From: Bombyx mori
Lineage: Eukaryota; Arthropoda; Insecta; Lepidoptera; Bombycidae
Length of the DNA stretch: 64,000 nt
NCBI RefSeq assembly: GCF_030269925.1
Contig: NC_085107.1
Location: 20,400,001-20,464,000, forward strand
Direction: 5' to 3'
The notes beneath the pieces are model-generated. The model saw only the letters and a program-made list of their open reading frames with translations, did no database searches and had not been told where the DNA came from. Both the position numbers and the translations under genes were made by a program. This document shows, piece by piece, positions 11,901 to 22,019 of the stretch (positions are counted from its first letter, which is position 1; each line of letters opens with the position of its first letter).

Positions 11901-14372
11901 AGCTGCTAGTTCAGAATTCGACTCTACTGCAAATACTCCGAGCGTTTTTTTTCATTTACGACCTCTTATCGACTTTTAAACACGATTTAGCTTTACGCTA
12001 CAGGTATTTCTGTAAGTAACTAGATTTATAATTATTCATCCGCTGAGAGAAGGTGTAATGTAAACAAGACACACGTGAGTGGTCGATCACCGAAACTTTA
12101 CAGCGCTTCCTCATTACAACTAAACAGAGTTATTTAATTATGAAACAGATCAAAACATGTTGTAGGTATTGTTAGAGCGATTCATTTCCTGTTCGTTACG
12201 GAGTTAGCAACTGGCTTCATTCAAAGCGTTGTTGCTATTCATTCTCGTTATCTGCTACTGTAAATGCAACTGCCTGTTGTACTTGTTTGGCTTGCATTGC
12301 GGCAAGCTCTCTTGGTATGTTAGTATAGTACAAACAAATGTGTACTATACAAACATATCATGTATTATAATGCAGGTTTCGGACGTGATACTACATGATT
12401 CAAAAGATTCAGTGTTTGTTTTGCCTTTAGTCGTAAAAATAATAATATTTCTCTTTGATTCTTGCGGGTATAGCTACTATTGTCTATGTATCTCGTTGTA
12501 CTTAATGGTAGATTGATAATAAGTACGTAATATCGTTTAATGCATTGGTTTCGCCCCGAGTCTATTACAAAGCTAAAATATCTGACAAAAAGTCAATACA
12601 ATCAATACATACATTGAAGCCGATAAACCGATATCTGCTCGGAATGCTTTGTGAACATTCCTCTGTTACACTCCCAAAATTAAATCCGGATCTGGTGTGG
12701 CTACAGCATAAACAATAATAAACTCTGTACGTATTATTCGGCACTTGTCGCAACAACCGTTTTACGATATTTTGTACAAATATTTTAAAGAATTGATTAC
12801 CGATATCAATGTATTAATGAAATTCTTTAACAAATACAAAAAGCATCAATTAATTTGGAACAGCAGATAAATTTTGTTGAGTCCGTAGTAGCATTGTCGA
12901 TAAATAGAACAATATATTTTGTTGGTATCGTTAACTACACACGAAGCAGTGCCACAGCTGACGGTCTCGCTCCAGCCGATTCTGATCTAAAAGTGGAAGG
13001 ACAGATATTTGGGATAGCTAGATTGTTTCGCTGTCGGTTCCGCCCTATTTTCACGTTATTTTCATGGAATATTTTCTCGACTGTTTGGTTTTATTGCTCC
13101 GGGATTAGGACGGGACTACGTCGCTGTTACGACTCTGACCGATGCTCATTCGTTTTGTTATGTTTGTCTTACGAAATATGTTACAAATGTATCTAATTCA
13201 ATTTGTCTGAATTGAATGTTTCGCGGTGACTACCAGCGAGCGGGCTACAGTCTAAATGTTAAACTCAAATTAAAACGTTTCTATAGAATTAAAGTTTATC
13301 GGAATAAAGATAGTTTGCACTTTCTTTTTCATATAACAAACAGGTCTCAGTCATGTTTTTACTGGCAAGTAAAATAGTTAAATATTGGCAACCTGACATC
13401 ATCATTCAAGCTGCAAAACGTGCTCTCTATTAAACACGTCTTTTCAATCATTTCCGGAGTATTGTGTATACTTAAAAAATAAATGAATATCAAAATGAAA
13501 AACGTGCACATTCCATTCCTTCAAGACTAACAGTAGCAGTGGTATGGCATTTTTACAGAGTGAGAGAGAGTTTCTCGAATATGATCAGGCGGGAATATCT
13601 AAACGAGCTTTCTTACCTAAATCGTAAACAAGCATTTATCATCTCTATTATCCCTGGATATAAATTTGCGTACACATGAGTATAGTCGAATGAAGTCTTC
13701 ATCTCGTATGACGCACTGGCTCGAGTCGATCGTGCCTGTCAGTATTCAAGAAATTGTCGTTGTGTAAATTAGCCCTTAGTGTTGAAAACGCTCATCAAAT
13801 ACGTTGAAATGATTAATCTTCTAATTTGATTCACTGGAGATTTATCTCTGGTTTTATGTCGGCCATCATTCATGTGGAGAGCTTAACCGAAATACACAAA
13901 TCAATTGAATTTACAACATGTTGCGGTTAAACTAATATTTCAGTTTTGAAATGGTGTTTGAAGGAAGTTATAGTAGTTGTTTTAACTCAAGTGAGACTGA
14001 TCTCCCGTCTCCAGATCTACCTACGGCGTGATGTGTGTAAATTGGTTTTTAAATTCGTAAATTGGTAAAATATTATTTAAATTCGTACATTTTTAATTTA
14101 ATTTTAGAGAGTTGGCCCTATGCATTAGTGTCGATAATGGCTTAATTTGTTGCTACATATTATACGTACTTATAGAATAATGATACAACTTCTAATTTAT
14201 AGACTACTTTATTTACTACCTACTTATACTACCTACTCTGTTAAGGAAACGATATTATATATTTGTGAATATTAAGTTAAAAAACATTGAAATATATCCC
14301 TCCGTGTATTGATAAGGTTAAGGGCCCGCAACGCATTTGTCCCGCGAGTCATGTTAATACTCTCTGTGATAC
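11901..14372. other. Intronic sequence, no gene recognised
   Basis: AT-rich. Frames at 12229-12516 and 12855-13196 (113 codons) are open by chance or are old relics. They are Cys/Phe/Ile-rich, lack splice-site framing and match nothing I know. No repeat family was recognised. Confidence 0.35.
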
Positions 14373-15025
14373 TTTTTTATTGCTTATATGTGTGGAAGAG
14401 CTCACAGCCCACCTGGTTATAAGTGATTACTGGAGCTCATAGATATCTGAACTAAACGTAAATGCCACCACCCGCTTTGAAATATGAGTTAAGGTCTCAG
14501 TATAGTTACAACGGCTACCCTAACCTTTAAACCCAAAAGGCATTGCTGCGTCACGGTAGAAATAGGCAGGGTGGTGGTACCTACCCATGCGGACTCACAA
14601 GAGGTCCTACCACCAGGAATTACGCAAATTATAATTTTGCGAGTTTGATTTTTATTACACGACTAGCGACCCGCCCTCGCTTCGCTTCGGAAACATTAAA
14701 ACACACATGAAACAAAACAAAAAAAAATAAAAAAAATTAAAAAAAGTAGCCTATGTTCATCAGGGACAATGTCGGCTTCTAATGGAAAAATATTTTTTCA
14801 AATCGGTCCAGTACTTTCGGAGCCTATTCGAAACAAACAAACAAACAAATCTTTCCTCTTTATAATATTAGTATAGATGTTATTCCTTCACCGTGGAAGT
14901 CAATCGTGAACATTTGTTGAGTACGTATTTCATTAGAAAAATGAGTACTCGCCTGCGGTATTCGAACACCGGTGCATCGTTAGATACGAGTGCACCGGAC
15001 GTCTTATCCTTTAGGCCACGACGAC
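14373..15025 (-). mobile_element. Bm1 SINE, near full length, interrupted by a second element
   Basis: In minus orientation the element runs from a tRNA-like head at 15025 to a poly-A tail seen as TTTTTT at 14373. The head contains an A box (GTGGCCTAAAGG, minus strand) and a B box (GTGTTCGAATAC), the split RNA polymerase III promoter of tRNA-derived SINEs. The body carries the usual Bm1 landmarks: CCCACCTGG, CAGTATAGTTACAACGGCT and CAAGAGGTCCTACCACCAG, as read on the plus strand. The sequence is split at 14662 by an inserted 215-bp fragment. Confidence 0.85.
14663..14877 (+). mobile_element. RTE/CR1-like 3' fragment inserted within the Bm1 SINE
   Basis: The segment starts CTAGCGACCCGCCCTCGCTT and ends TATAATATTAGTATAGA. 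Both ends are landmarks of a widespread lepidopteran non-LTR tail family, and the same end recurs at 40417. Removing it rejoins the Bm1 sequence (TTATTACACGA + TGTTATTCC), as comparison with the intact copy at 38258-38690 shows. Target duplication is at most the dinucleotide GA. The insertion is therefore younger than the SINE that carries it. Confidence 0.75.
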
Positions 15026-15300
15026 ACGTTAGCTTTTGAGTAATTTAAAATTAGTAGAGATTAATCTGAATAATACCGTTTTATTACGAAACATTGGCAC
15101 TAACGGAATAGATTTATACCAACAAAACATGCACAACGTGATTGATGAAACTATATCTAAATTAAATTAATTTACGTGCCACGATGAGTGCCCTTCAATC
15201 TGTCAGCTTATTTACCATACGCAGATTAGGCAAATTGATCAGAATACAGAATCGATACAAACGTAAAAAAATATTAGTTTGCTAAGCTGAGCGTAAATAA
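15026..15300. other. Unique intronic sequence
   Basis: A short AT-rich spacer between the Bm1 SINE and the mariner. Nothing is recognised in it. Confidence 0.4.
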
Positions 15301-15814
15301 TAGGTTGGGGAAAAAGTCTTTTCGCTTTATAGTATGTATGAACTTGTAATAAAATCTCTCTGGCTATACTATTTGTATCTGGCTAGTACTGGTATCATTA
15401 AAAGTTTAAACTTTAAAGAAGATAATTCCAAATTCAAATTAGGAAAATGTGTTATTTTTATTTATTTTTCGTAGTGTCGAGATGAGTGAATCTAATGAAG
15501 AAATTCGATACATTTTAAAATTTTACTACATAAAAGGTAAAAATGCAACGCAAGCCGTGAAAAAAATTTGCGAAGTTTATGGACCCAGTGCAGTGTCTGT
15601 GAGAGTAGCACAAATTTGGTTTAAGAGTTTTCAATCCGGAAATTTTGATGTCAAAGTTGCACGTTGCTATTACGGATAAAATTGATGCCATTTTTGAAGA
15701 AATGGAGCAAGATCGGCATATCAGTAGTTACGACGTAGCTGAAGAACTGGGAATTGACCACAAAACAGATTTGGCGCATTTGAAAAAACTGGGTACTCAT
15801 TTGTGATTCTTTAT

Positions 15815-16158
15815 TACGACGTTTTTTTTATTTATTGCTTAGATGGTTGGACGAGCTCACAGTCCACCTGGTGTTAAGTAGTTTCTGGAGCCCATAGACA
15901 TCCATAACGTAAATGCGCCACCCACCTTGAGAATAAGTTCTAAGGTCTCAAGTATCGTTACAACGGCTGCCCCACCCTTCAAACTGAAACGCATTACTGC
16001 TTCACGGCAGAAATAGGCAGAGTGGTGGTACCCACCCGCGCGGACTCACAAGAAGTCCTACCACCAGAAATCACAAGAGGTCCTACCACCAGTAATCACA
16101 AGAGGTCCTACCACCAGTAATCACAAGAGGTCCTACCACCAGTAATAATGTACGACGT
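15815..16158 (-). mobile_element. 5'-truncated Bm1 SINE nested in mariner, with 8-bp target duplication
   Basis: TACGACGT occurs at 15815-15822 and 16151-16158 and brackets a minus-strand Bm1 whose poly-A tail appears as the T run from 15822. The tRNA-like head is missing, so the copy is 5'-truncated. Joining the two flanks restores an open mariner frame (CDSLLRRNETEPF), which confirms the insertion site. At its truncated end the SINE carries extra tandem units (see separate entry). Confidence 0.9.
16045..16145 (-). repeat. Four tandem ~25-bp units at the truncated end of the nested SINE
   Basis: On the plus strand the motif TCACAAGAGGTCCTACCACC (first unit AAGAAG instead of AAGAGG) is repeated four times at 25-bp spacing. 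Ordinary Bm1 copies in this window (14373, 20702, 38258) carry it once. The expansion sits exactly at the 5' truncation point of the element, which suggests slippage or template jumping of the reverse transcriptase during integration. Confidence 0.9.
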
Positions 16159-16792
16159 AATGAAACCGAACCATTTTTGAAGGAGCTGATAACTGGTGAT
16201 GAAAAGTGAATCACGTACGACAAGAACGTGCGAAAAAGGTCGTGGTCAAAGGTCGGTCAGGCTTCATAGACTGTGGCGAAACCTGGGTTAACTCGCAACA
16301 AGGTGATGCTGTGTGTGTGGTGTGATTGGAAGGGCATTATTCATTATGAGCTGTTACCACCAGGCAAGATCATCGATTCTGAACTCTACTGCGAACAACT
16401 GATGAGATTAAAGCAAGAAGTTGAGAGAAAGCGGCCGGAATTAATTAACAGAAGGGGTGTGGTTTTTCATCATGATAACGCTAGACATCACACATCTTTA
16501 GCCACTCAGCAAAAATTAAGAGAGCTTGGCTGGGAGGTGTTTATGCATCCGGCGTACAGTCCTGACCTTGCACCTTCAGATTTTCACCTGTTTCGGTCTC
16601 TTCAGAATTCTTTAGGCAGTGTCAGGTTAACATCACGAGAGGACTGCCAAAATGGGATCATGTCCCTACCTACAAGATGGCAAAAAGTTATCGAACAAAA
16701 TCGTACCTACATACTTTAGTTAGATCTAAATAAACTATATTAAAAATGTTGTGAATTTTCTTAAAAAGTCCGAAGAAACTTTTTCTCCAACC

Positions 16793-17383
16793 ATTACTTA
16801 TCATTTTAGGTAGTTCTAATAACGTTCCGTGAAATATGTAACATAGCATAACATGACATACTTGTATGTGTAATACGCGGTAATAGCGTCATATGAGACC
16901 GTTGACACAGAGCGCCAGCAGGTTTTAAATTGTTATAATAAATTAAATTGTCCAATATAATTTTTTCAATTGATTTTGTTGTCTTATCTTATCAGTAATC
17001 AACGCTAACCATCAATTTCCGAAAACGAGCACACAGTGTTCAATATTTTGATTTTGGGTAACTTAAAACTCTGATAGAGTCAGTTAGCCGCCGCGGCCTG
17101 TCTGTCGAGCTGATACAAAATGATTCGTGTCGGATCAATTAATCTACACCTTGTTTTATGAAAATGTAGTGGTATATGCAGATTGTTGGAACGATAGTAA
17201 TTTGAGGCGCAATCCATTTTATACGTAATTGAATGATGCTGACACACTACATTTAACTTACAATCGAGCTGTTGAATTTAGCGTTGGAGACAAATGAACT
17301 TAATATAATATTATTATTTAGCTCAGAACCGGTAGGTTTGTTACATTTTGTTATTTTTATAATTTATGGCATATCCATTTATA
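16793..17383. other. AT-rich intronic sequence, nothing recognised
   Basis: No transposon or exon recognised; composition is uniformly AT-rich apart from a short CG-rich patch near 17085-17105. Confidence 0.4.
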
Positions 17384-17620
17384 TCTATATATATAAAAAA
17401 TGACTTGCTGTTCGTTAGCCTCGTTAAAACTCGAGAACGGCTGGACCAATTTGGCTAATTTTGGTCTTGAATTATTTGTGGAAGTCCAGCGAAGGTTTAA
17501 AAGGTAGATAACTATGAACGATTTTATTTTTCCTTTGATGTCACGAATTCCTTTTGTTTTTTTTTTAAGTTTTTTTTATACAAAACTTTAGGTGTTTTAT
17601 TTATCGATCGAGGCACTCAT
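17384..17620 (+). mobile_element. Non-autonomous Helitron, 3'-truncated
   Basis: The 5' end follows an A and begins TCTATATATATAAAA, the TC start typical of Helitrons. The body (GCTGTTCGTTAG, GGACCAATTTGGCTAATTTTG, GTGGAAGTCCAG, AAGGTTTAAAAGGTAGAT) is closely similar to the complete copy at 21722-22016. Similarity stops at about 17618, after GAGGCACT, before the CTRR terminus. It is non-coding. Confidence 0.7.
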
Positions 17621-17722
17621 CTTACATCACATGAAATCACGAAGACGAATGTCAAATGGTTTTTAATTATTTTCCATCACTTGTACTTGTAAAACGTTAA
17701 AACGCTAAAAAATGTTTTTTCC

Positions 17723-17962
17723 TTACCTATTCGCTGGTAGCCTAAGGGGCCATTCCAGCTACGCTCGGACCGGTAGGTGAGCTCACGGGCTCAATCTAGG
17801 AGAATTTGCTAACACTAGCCCTAGCAAGAGCAGTGCTTCGCGGAATCGCCACTCACCGAGAAGATCTGGCGAGAAACTCGGTGGGCTGTGTCTATGGGCC
17901 AGTTTGACATGGACGGTGACCGATGCTTGAGAGGCCTAAAAGCATCGAGAGTGAATCCGGGG
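17723..17962 (-). mobile_element. BMC1-like LINE 3' end
   Basis: In minus orientation this is the repeat also seen on the plus strand at 34790, 53312, 54880 and 55935. Landmarks read on the plus strand are TATTCGCTGGTAGCCTAAG, CCCTAGCAAGAGCAGTGCTT and GGCGAGAAACTCGGTGGGC. It is non-coding 3' UTR; the coding part is lost. The LINE origin is argued from the 53.2-kb copy, which is preceded by a reverse-transcriptase-like C-terminus. Confidence 0.65.
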
Positions 17963-18218
17963 GATCCGTCAAGACATGTTTCGGGCGACGCCGGCTTGCG
18001 TTGCTACGTCGCGCGTTACTGTACGAAGTGTACGAACAGCGGTTGACAGCAGCTCGCCAGTGTTTTTGACATTACCGTGTGCATCTGGTGGGCCAAAAAT
18101 GACCATTATCTTCGATGGAAACAAAAAAGATTTCAATTTTGTATGTTATCCGTTAAGACCGGCTATCAATGATCCGATAGTTTATCTGACTAAATAAGAG
18201 TATTCCGATTTGTGTAGT

Positions 18219-18345
18219 GTTTTTTTTAATTGCATAGGTCCGTGAAGGAGCTCACGGCTTACGGTTAAGTGGTTGCCGGGGCCCATAGACATCACAACAT
18301 GCATGCCGCCACCCACTATGAAACATGAAGTCCATATTTTATTAT
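18219..18345 (-). mobile_element. Diverged Bm1 SINE fragment
   Basis: A run of T at 18219 is followed by GAGCTCACGGCTTACGGTTAAG and CCCATAGACATC, which match the Bm1 3' half in minus orientation with many substitutions. A weak match to the head region (TTACCTTCACCG) near 18412 suggests the old element may extend further. Confidence 0.6.
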
Positions 18346-18444
18346 ATAAAGGTTGTTCTGACTCTACTATCACTAGCAACTCAAGTTTGTTGGAACCACG
18401 ATAAATTTATTTTACCTTCACCGTTCAAGGCCATATTGCCCTAA

Positions 18445-18963
18445 TACTTGTTAAAATTCAGCAATCCGCAAGAGTTAGTGAATCCCGCCGTTCCGATTTG
18501 GAGGACGAGTCGTGGGCGCCGCTTGTGACGGAGACCAGTAAGCCGCGTTACGTTTGCCGAGGACATGCTCGACGCGGTTACCGCTGATCTGGATCCGTAT
18601 ATCGTTAGCAATGAACTATATAAATGTAAATGTAAAATAAGAAAAATCACAAAGTGTAAACAGAATCCAGGTCGTGTATCAGTCGAGGTGATGGACGCAG
18701 CTCTTATCGTGCCTTTATCACAGACCTTCACTACAAAATTCCACTGCGCGACTTTAAACTGTGATACGTTTTATCAGAATCTAATTGCGTTGCATCAGTT
18801 GTTACTGATTTGTAGCTACTGCTCAGTTTCGATCGCTACACATTTTCGATACACTAAAGCTCAACAAAAGTACAGTAGGCCATTGGACAGGACTATTCAC
18901 AGACATCGAGGAAATCTACTTATAGTTAGATTTCCATGCTCATTTTATGTTAACGCAAACTGA
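18445..18963 (+). CDS. Unidentified ORF in a GC-rich patch; possible relic
   Basis: The frame from ATG 18565 to 18963 has 132 codons, the longest non-transposon frame in the window. Its first 25 codons (MLDAVTADLDPYIVSNE) and the sequence upstream (18445-18600) are GC-rich and read as plausible protein in two frames, the second including SRRSDLEDESWAPLVTE. The rest is AT-rich. No domain is recognised and there is no clear acceptor or donor. It may be a fossil transposon ORF with a frameshift, or chance. I do not assign a function. Confidence 0.2.
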
Positions 18964-19880
18964 AAATCTTTAGGTTAAGTTACTCGTAGCTTCGATAGCA
19001 GCGCTTCAAGCGACAATCAAACCCTCCCCTCGCGAACGAACTGCGGACTGAACATGTCTGTGCCCGTTTACTGAATAATAACGACATCGAGAAATGGAAT
19101 AATTATTCAGGAACACGATCGCAGACAAAACAAACAAACATATTTAAAAGGATGTGTTAAATGATTAGACCGGGCGTGAGATTAGGGTCCAGACACAGTA
19201 TCGATTCGACCAATCTTATAAACTGGTTTCAAATTAATGTATTGTTTTTTATGTATAATATTCGTATTTGACATTTACATAATGTGACGTCAGCTATACT
19301 CATACAACACAGAATTAAATTCTTTAATGTGTCGTAGATATTGAACAAGACAAAAAAAAATTTTGGTTAGTTGACATTGAAATCAGTTTTCTAATTACCA
19401 AACTGTGTTGTCGCATCACAGCGCGTCTTCGAAGCATTACATTTTATTTTGCTTGGTGAGCGACACAGTAATGTTATCGCTCTAATCAGCGAATCGACTT
19501 TATCGCGTTTTATATCATTTCTATTTCTTACTCTATTTGCTGAAGTTCAAGTTATCAGCATTTTTGTTAAGTCATTATTAGGTATAAACGGCATCTTTAT
19601 TAGTCATTCAATTTAATAGAGATCAGTATACGCTGGTCATACAGCTCTTTAAGGTACTTTTTTATTCTTAAACGGCTTATTCCGCGTAGTCGACGCGCGA
19701 ACGGTGTCTCTCAGGCCCCCCGCGATTAGTCAGAGGTCTATGAAACAATGTCTCGAGCTCGAGCTGGAGTGCCAATAAAAACTACATAAAGCGGTAAATA
19801 CAGGGCCTGAATAAGTAGGTATCGCCATTCTGTCTCGTAGAGCGTCGCCTCAGGAATAATAAATATTCCGCATCCCTCCC
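18964..19880. other. Intronic sequence, no gene recognised
   Basis: AT-rich with a modestly GC-rich patch at 19680-19790. No repeat family or exon recognised. Confidence 0.35.
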
Positions 19881-19891
19881 TCTGTCTGAGA

Positions 19892-20230
19892 ATGCTTTTA
19901 CACGGACGCTGCCGCTACTTAATTTTGAGAGAAGCTGACTCCGTACACCCGCCTGATCCCGAGCTTGCGGCAGGTATGACCTCCATTCATATAAATGATT
20001 TAGTTAAATTCGATGCACGCCATAGCGAACCAATAAGTGGCTTCTGTAGCGGAGACCGCGTCAGATACAATGTTTTAGTCAGTTCGAAGTGTAAGGAAGC
20101 GATGTCGGCGTTCGATCTAGAATATGGGTGTTTGTATGAAGGCAACTGTTTATTAAGAAGAGAGATTTACAACGGCTCGGCGTTATATCAATTCCTCTTT
20201 GTATACAAAACGGATGCGCGTTCCGAGTGA
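19892..20230 (+). CDS. Unidentified 113-codon ORF
   Basis: The frame begins MLLHGRCRYLILREADSVHP and runs to TGA at 20228-20230. Its amino-acid composition is balanced and it is less AT-rich than its flanks, which is unusual for a chance frame here. It lacks a signal peptide, membrane span or known motif, and has no convincing splice sites around it. It could be a conserved non-coding segment that happens to be open, or a transposon relic. Support is weak. Confidence 0.15.
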   Translation: MLLHGRCRYLILREADSVHPPDPELAAGMTSIHINDLVKFDARHSEPISGFCSGDRVRYNVLVSSKCKEAMSAFDLEYGCLYEGNCLLRREIYNGSALYQFLFVYKTDARSE

Positions 20231-20479
20231 GATATGGCGCCCTTGCGGATTGTTACTTTCGGTTCCTATTTGTTTATGCAAATTAAGACATTTTTATGGG
20301 AGAGTATCTTTAGATTTTTTCATTACTTTACTCGTTTGTTGATTTTTTGTAATAGTTCTTGTGATGTTTCGATTGATAGTTTATTATGACCTGATGTTTA
20401 CTTTAAATGAAAAGTTAATAATTGTTTTTAATAAATGTTGTTCGGCCGTTATTTGCATTTTTAAAAATCTAAATATGTA

Positions 20480-20690
20480 TTAATACGTGAAGCAAAAACT
20501 TTGTACCCCTTTTTACTCAAATTTGGCGGACGGTGAGTATGAAATTTCCCACACTTATAGAGGATATAGAGAAGGGGTGCAGAATGTGCAAGTTTTCTTA
20601 AAATATGCACAATAAATACATTAAATCAATAAATTAAAACATTACACACACTACCATATATTTGACACATACACGTATGCATACTATTTG
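20480..20690 (+). repeat. Dispersed non-coding repeat (family uncertain)
   Basis: The segment with CAAAAACTTTGTACCCCTTTT, GGACGGTGAGTATGAAATTT and CCCACACTTATAGAG resembles a common non-coding repeat of silkmoth DNA that I recall but cannot name. Boundaries are approximate and only one copy is in this window, so the call rests on memory alone. Confidence 0.35.
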
Positions 20691-20701
20691 TCTATAGTGA
20701 A

Positions 20702-20945
20702 TTTTTTTTTTTGCTTAATTTGGTGGATAGCTCGCAGTCCACCTGGTGTTAAATGGTTACTGGAGCCCATAGACATCTACAACGTAAATGTGCCAACCAC
20801 CTTTGAGATGATAAGTTCTAAGATCTCAGTATAGTTACAACAGCTGCCCCTACCCTTCACACCGAAACGCATTACTGCTTCACGGCAGAAATAGGCAGGG
20901 CGGTGTTACCTATCCGCGCGGACTCACAAGAGGTCCTACCACCAG
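20702..20945 (-). mobile_element. 5'-truncated Bm1 SINE
   Basis: A minus-strand copy with its poly-A tail seen as a T run at 20702-20711, followed by GTCCACCTGGTGTTAAATGG, CCCATAGACATCTACAACG and the terminal AGGTCCTACCACCAG at 20945. The tRNA-like head is absent. Close similarity to the other copies suggests it is fairly young. Confidence 0.85.
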
Positions 20946-21721
20946 TTTACCTGCCACGTTGCCTACCAACTTTTCTTATTGCTTATTATAGTCTGTGGTC
21001 ACATTGAGAATAGAATAAATATTGTTTGTCTTTATTAACATGTACCTAAAGTGTCTTTGACAATAGAATAATAATACCTAGTGTATAAACTTATAATTTT
21101 AATTAACTATAGTCGAATTTCGACTACCACCAGGGAGCCACTAGTTCTAAATAATTTTCTCATTCTGGGAACGAAAGGCTCTTTATTCTTATCTTATTTC
21201 TTTATTTATCTTTCAATCTTTGCCCCTCGTGACAAAGAGCTAAGTGAGCTAAGACTAAACACAGGTTTTACGTTTCGCACTTAGCTTTGCTAACATTAGA
21301 TAGTTCGACCATGTTGTAAGTTCTTTAAAAAAATATTTTCTAAGCTATTTACGGCCAGCTTACCTAACCCTACAAAAGACCGCGCATCTCTCTATCTTTG
21401 TAGTTATCAATACACTTTGGAAACCGATGATGGTCTAGTGTATTTGGCAGCTGATATTCTGCCAACTACACACGGACTGTCTGTATTAAATACCGCATTT
21501 GGTTGTTAGTTGCAGACGAGGCTGCATTTGGAAATTTCCAAGATTTGTGCTGAATGTCACTGAAACGAGATTATTTTACTTATTATAAATTGTTAATTAA
21601 AGTGTTTTTAGTATTCTGAGGTAGCCATCAAATAGTCCCTTTAGGTTTGTCAACGTGACAACGTGGACTTTAAGTATATGTTATAGAAGTTTTCTGTCAA
21701 ATCTTACAATTACCTAATCTA
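20946..21721. other. AT-rich intronic sequence, nothing recognised
   Basis: No exon or repeat family recognised between the SINE and the Helitron. The short frame at 21081-21284 is explained by composition. Confidence 0.4.
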
Positions 21722-22016
21722 TCTATATTATATATATAAAAACGAATTGCTGTTCGTTAGTCTCGCTAAAACTCAAGAACGGCAGGGCCGATTTGACTAA
21801 TTTTGGTCTTAAATTATTTGTGGAAGTCCAGAGAAGGTTTAAAAGGTAGATGTATATGAAAATGCTCGGAATTAAATAAAAATAACAATTTTGTTTTTCC
21901 TTTGATGTGTTCCCCGTCGGGCGGATTCCTGTTGTTTGTTTTAAGTTTATTTCATACAAAAGCTTACGACTTTTATTTATCGATTGAGGCACTACGAAGT
22001 CTGCCGGGTCAGCTAG
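21722..22016 (+). mobile_element. Non-autonomous Helitron, both ends present
   Basis: The element follows an A, starts TCTATATTATATATATAAAA and ends GCCGGGTCAGCTAG, followed by T. This is the TC...CTRR structure and A/T target expected of Helitrons, rolling-circle elements without inverted repeats or target duplications. It is 295 bp with no coding capacity, so it would need a helicase/HUH protein supplied elsewhere. The hairpin usually found just inside the 3' end is not obvious. Confidence 0.75.
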
Positions 22017-22019
22017 TAA

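Larger units (their letters stand above)
15482..16719 (+). pseudogene. mariner transposase, broken
   Basis: The N-terminal helix-turn-helix region begins MSESNEEIRYILKFYYIKG at 15482 and reads to a stop at 15679. A frameshift follows, and residues resembling IDAIFEEMEQDRHISSYDVA continue from about 15681. A deletion removes part of the linker. After the SINE the frame resumes with NETEPFLKELITGDEK, where the Trp codon expected after the first catalytic Asp motif is a TGA. From 16273 the catalytic core is intact: HHDNARHH holds the second Asp, and YSPDLAPSDFHLF the third, with 34 residues between the two (D34D signature). An in-frame deletion follows EDCQN. Expected length is about 340 residues. 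Confidence 0.9.
15303..16792 (+). mobile_element. mariner-family DNA transposon (D,D34D), inactivated, carrying a nested SINE
   Basis: The ends are inverted repeats: GGTTGGGGAAAAAGT at 15303 and its near-complement ACTTTTTCTCCAACC ending at 16792. The left flank is TA, the mariner target. The right flank reads AT, so one copy of the TA is altered. The element encodes one transposase, broken by frameshifts, stops, a deletion and a SINE insertion. Without the SINE it is about 1.16 kb, slightly short of the usual 1.3 kb. Such elements move by cut-and-paste; this copy cannot make its own enzyme but its ends may still be substrates. Confidence 0.9.

Noticed and set aside
12855..13196. 113-codon plus ORF
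   Set aside because: Cys/Phe/Ile-rich and unframed by splice sites; consistent with chance.
14930..15025. Apparent tRNA-like A and B boxes
   Set aside because: These belong to the Bm1 SINE head and not to a functional tRNA gene; no cloverleaf with an anticodon arm and CCA-proximal acceptor stem is formed.
16065..16145. CRISPR-like array of 25-bp repeats
   Set aside because: The units are head-to-tail with no spacers, inside a SINE in an animal genome.
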